Source: Clostridium cibarium (lineage in GTDB: Bacteria; Bacillota; Clostridia; Clostridiales; Clostridiaceae). Taken from it: a stretch of DNA of 64,000 bases. The notes under the pieces are model-generated. The model ran no database searches. It saw only the letters and a program-made list of their open reading frames with translations, and was not told the origin of the DNA. The position numbers and the translations under genes were made by a program. Below, in pieces: positions 63,749 through 64,000 of this stretch. The stretch is from the NCBI RefSeq assembly GCF_014836335.1, contig NZ_JACSRA010000023.1, positions 1 to 64,000 on the forward strand, given 5' to 3'. Each line of letters opens with the position of its first letter. Position 1 is the stretch's first letter.

Positions 63749-63997
63749 TTAAACCTCCTTCTTTGCAATTGATGTCTTTACTGTTACACCTTTAACATTT
63801 CCAAGTTTACCTGTTAGACTATTAATATCATCTAAATCTCCTGTTACTGTTAGAGAAATAACTGAAATACCTTCCTCAAAAGGAATTCCCATACGGCCCC
63901 TAACACTTCCTCTAAAATCTGCGACTATCTCATTAAATTTGCTCTGACAGTCTCTTGGTTCTTCTAATATGGCACTTATTACTGCTATTTTACTCAT
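63749..63997 (-). CDS. TM1266-type iron-only hydrogenase system regulator
   Basis: An 82-residue ACT-like protein of the TM1266 family, named for its constant occurrence beside hydrogenase maturase genes. The start AVISAILEEPRDCQSKFNEIVADFRGSVRGRMGIP (only part quoted) and the strand pattern SVISLTVTGDLDDINSLTGKLG are typical. The true role is not established; a nickel-responsive-regulator-like fold is suggested. It lies immediately before hydE, its stop codon lying inside hydE's ribosome binding site (GGAGGTTTAA), which implies translational coupling. Complete within the window by 3 bp. Confidence 0.88.
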   Translation of the reverse strand: MSKIAVISAILEEPRDCQSKFNEIVADFRGSVRGRMGIPFEEGISVISLTVTGDLDDINSLTGKLGNVKGVTVKTSIAKKEV

Positions 63998-64000
63998 TTT

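Overview
The window looks like chromosome of a low-GC, strictly anaerobic, spore-forming Clostridium (sensu stricto). The evidence is a very AT-rich sequence with strong AGGAGG-type ribosome binding sites and many TTG/GTG starts, a full-length pyruvate:ferredoxin oxidoreductase, the [FeFe]-hydrogenase maturases HydE and HydG with their small regulator, Csp-like subtilases, and a saccharolytic gene set (glycogen branching enzyme, glycogen-synthase-like enzyme, neopullulanase, a multi-dockerin protein). I see no rRNA, tRNA, CRISPR array, insertion sequence, prophage or integrase. Most of it reads as ordinary core chromosome with small accessory patches.

Layout. 1-6.9 kb: lipoprotein, RidA, a signal-less GH25 lysozyme with peptidoglycan-binding repeats, then divergently two tandem subtilases of the Csp (germination protease) type and a convergent small unknown gene. 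7-12.6 kb: pyruvate:ferredoxin oxidoreductase, then a MarR regulator/DHA2 efflux pump operon with a 13-bp palindromic operator. 12.8-21 kb: DegV protein, a divergent pair of small cysteine-rich beta-sandwich-like proteins, a 2-hydroxyacid dehydrogenase, two tandem membrane-anchored MutS-like ATPases, and glgB. 21-24.6 kb: RNase Z, a DJ-1/PfpI protein, yjdF with its riboswitch, and a Cof-type phosphatase.

24.6-34.5 kb is the most accessory-looking stretch. It is one strand of genes running radical SAM/twitch protein, neopullulanase, GlgA-like synthase, family-2 glycosyltransferase, TIM-barrel protein, two membrane transporters and an SPL-type radical SAM protein. A strong promoter lies in front of the first gene. 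I do not recognise this combination as a described pathway.

34.8-42.7 kb: peptidase T; mgtE behind an M-box Mg2+ riboswitch that also carries an unannotated 33-codon leader ORF beginning MDLDPSSS; stress-type SDR; RpiR regulator; MnmM-like methyltransferase; RluB-type pseudouridine synthase; a Cys/Gly-rich miniprotein. 42.7-46.3 kb: a GntR/ABC (Ytr-like) operon. 46.4-48.6 kb: DUF5685, J-domain and membrane proteins. 48.7-54.5 kb: a NlpC/P60 hydrolase and a complete BceRSAB-type peptide-antibiotic sensing and detoxification module with a matching BceR box. 54.7-61.1 kb: a secreted C1-type cysteine peptidase ending in four dockerin modules, cardiolipin synthase, and a membrane-anchored amidase. 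61.3-64 kb: hydG, hydE and a TM1266-type regulator, transcribed regulator-hydE-hydG with start/stop overlaps.

For many genes the longest open frame starts at a TTG or GTG inside the ribosome binding site. In those cases I moved the start to the properly spaced codon and say so. Function calls come from reading motifs by eye; no database search was run.
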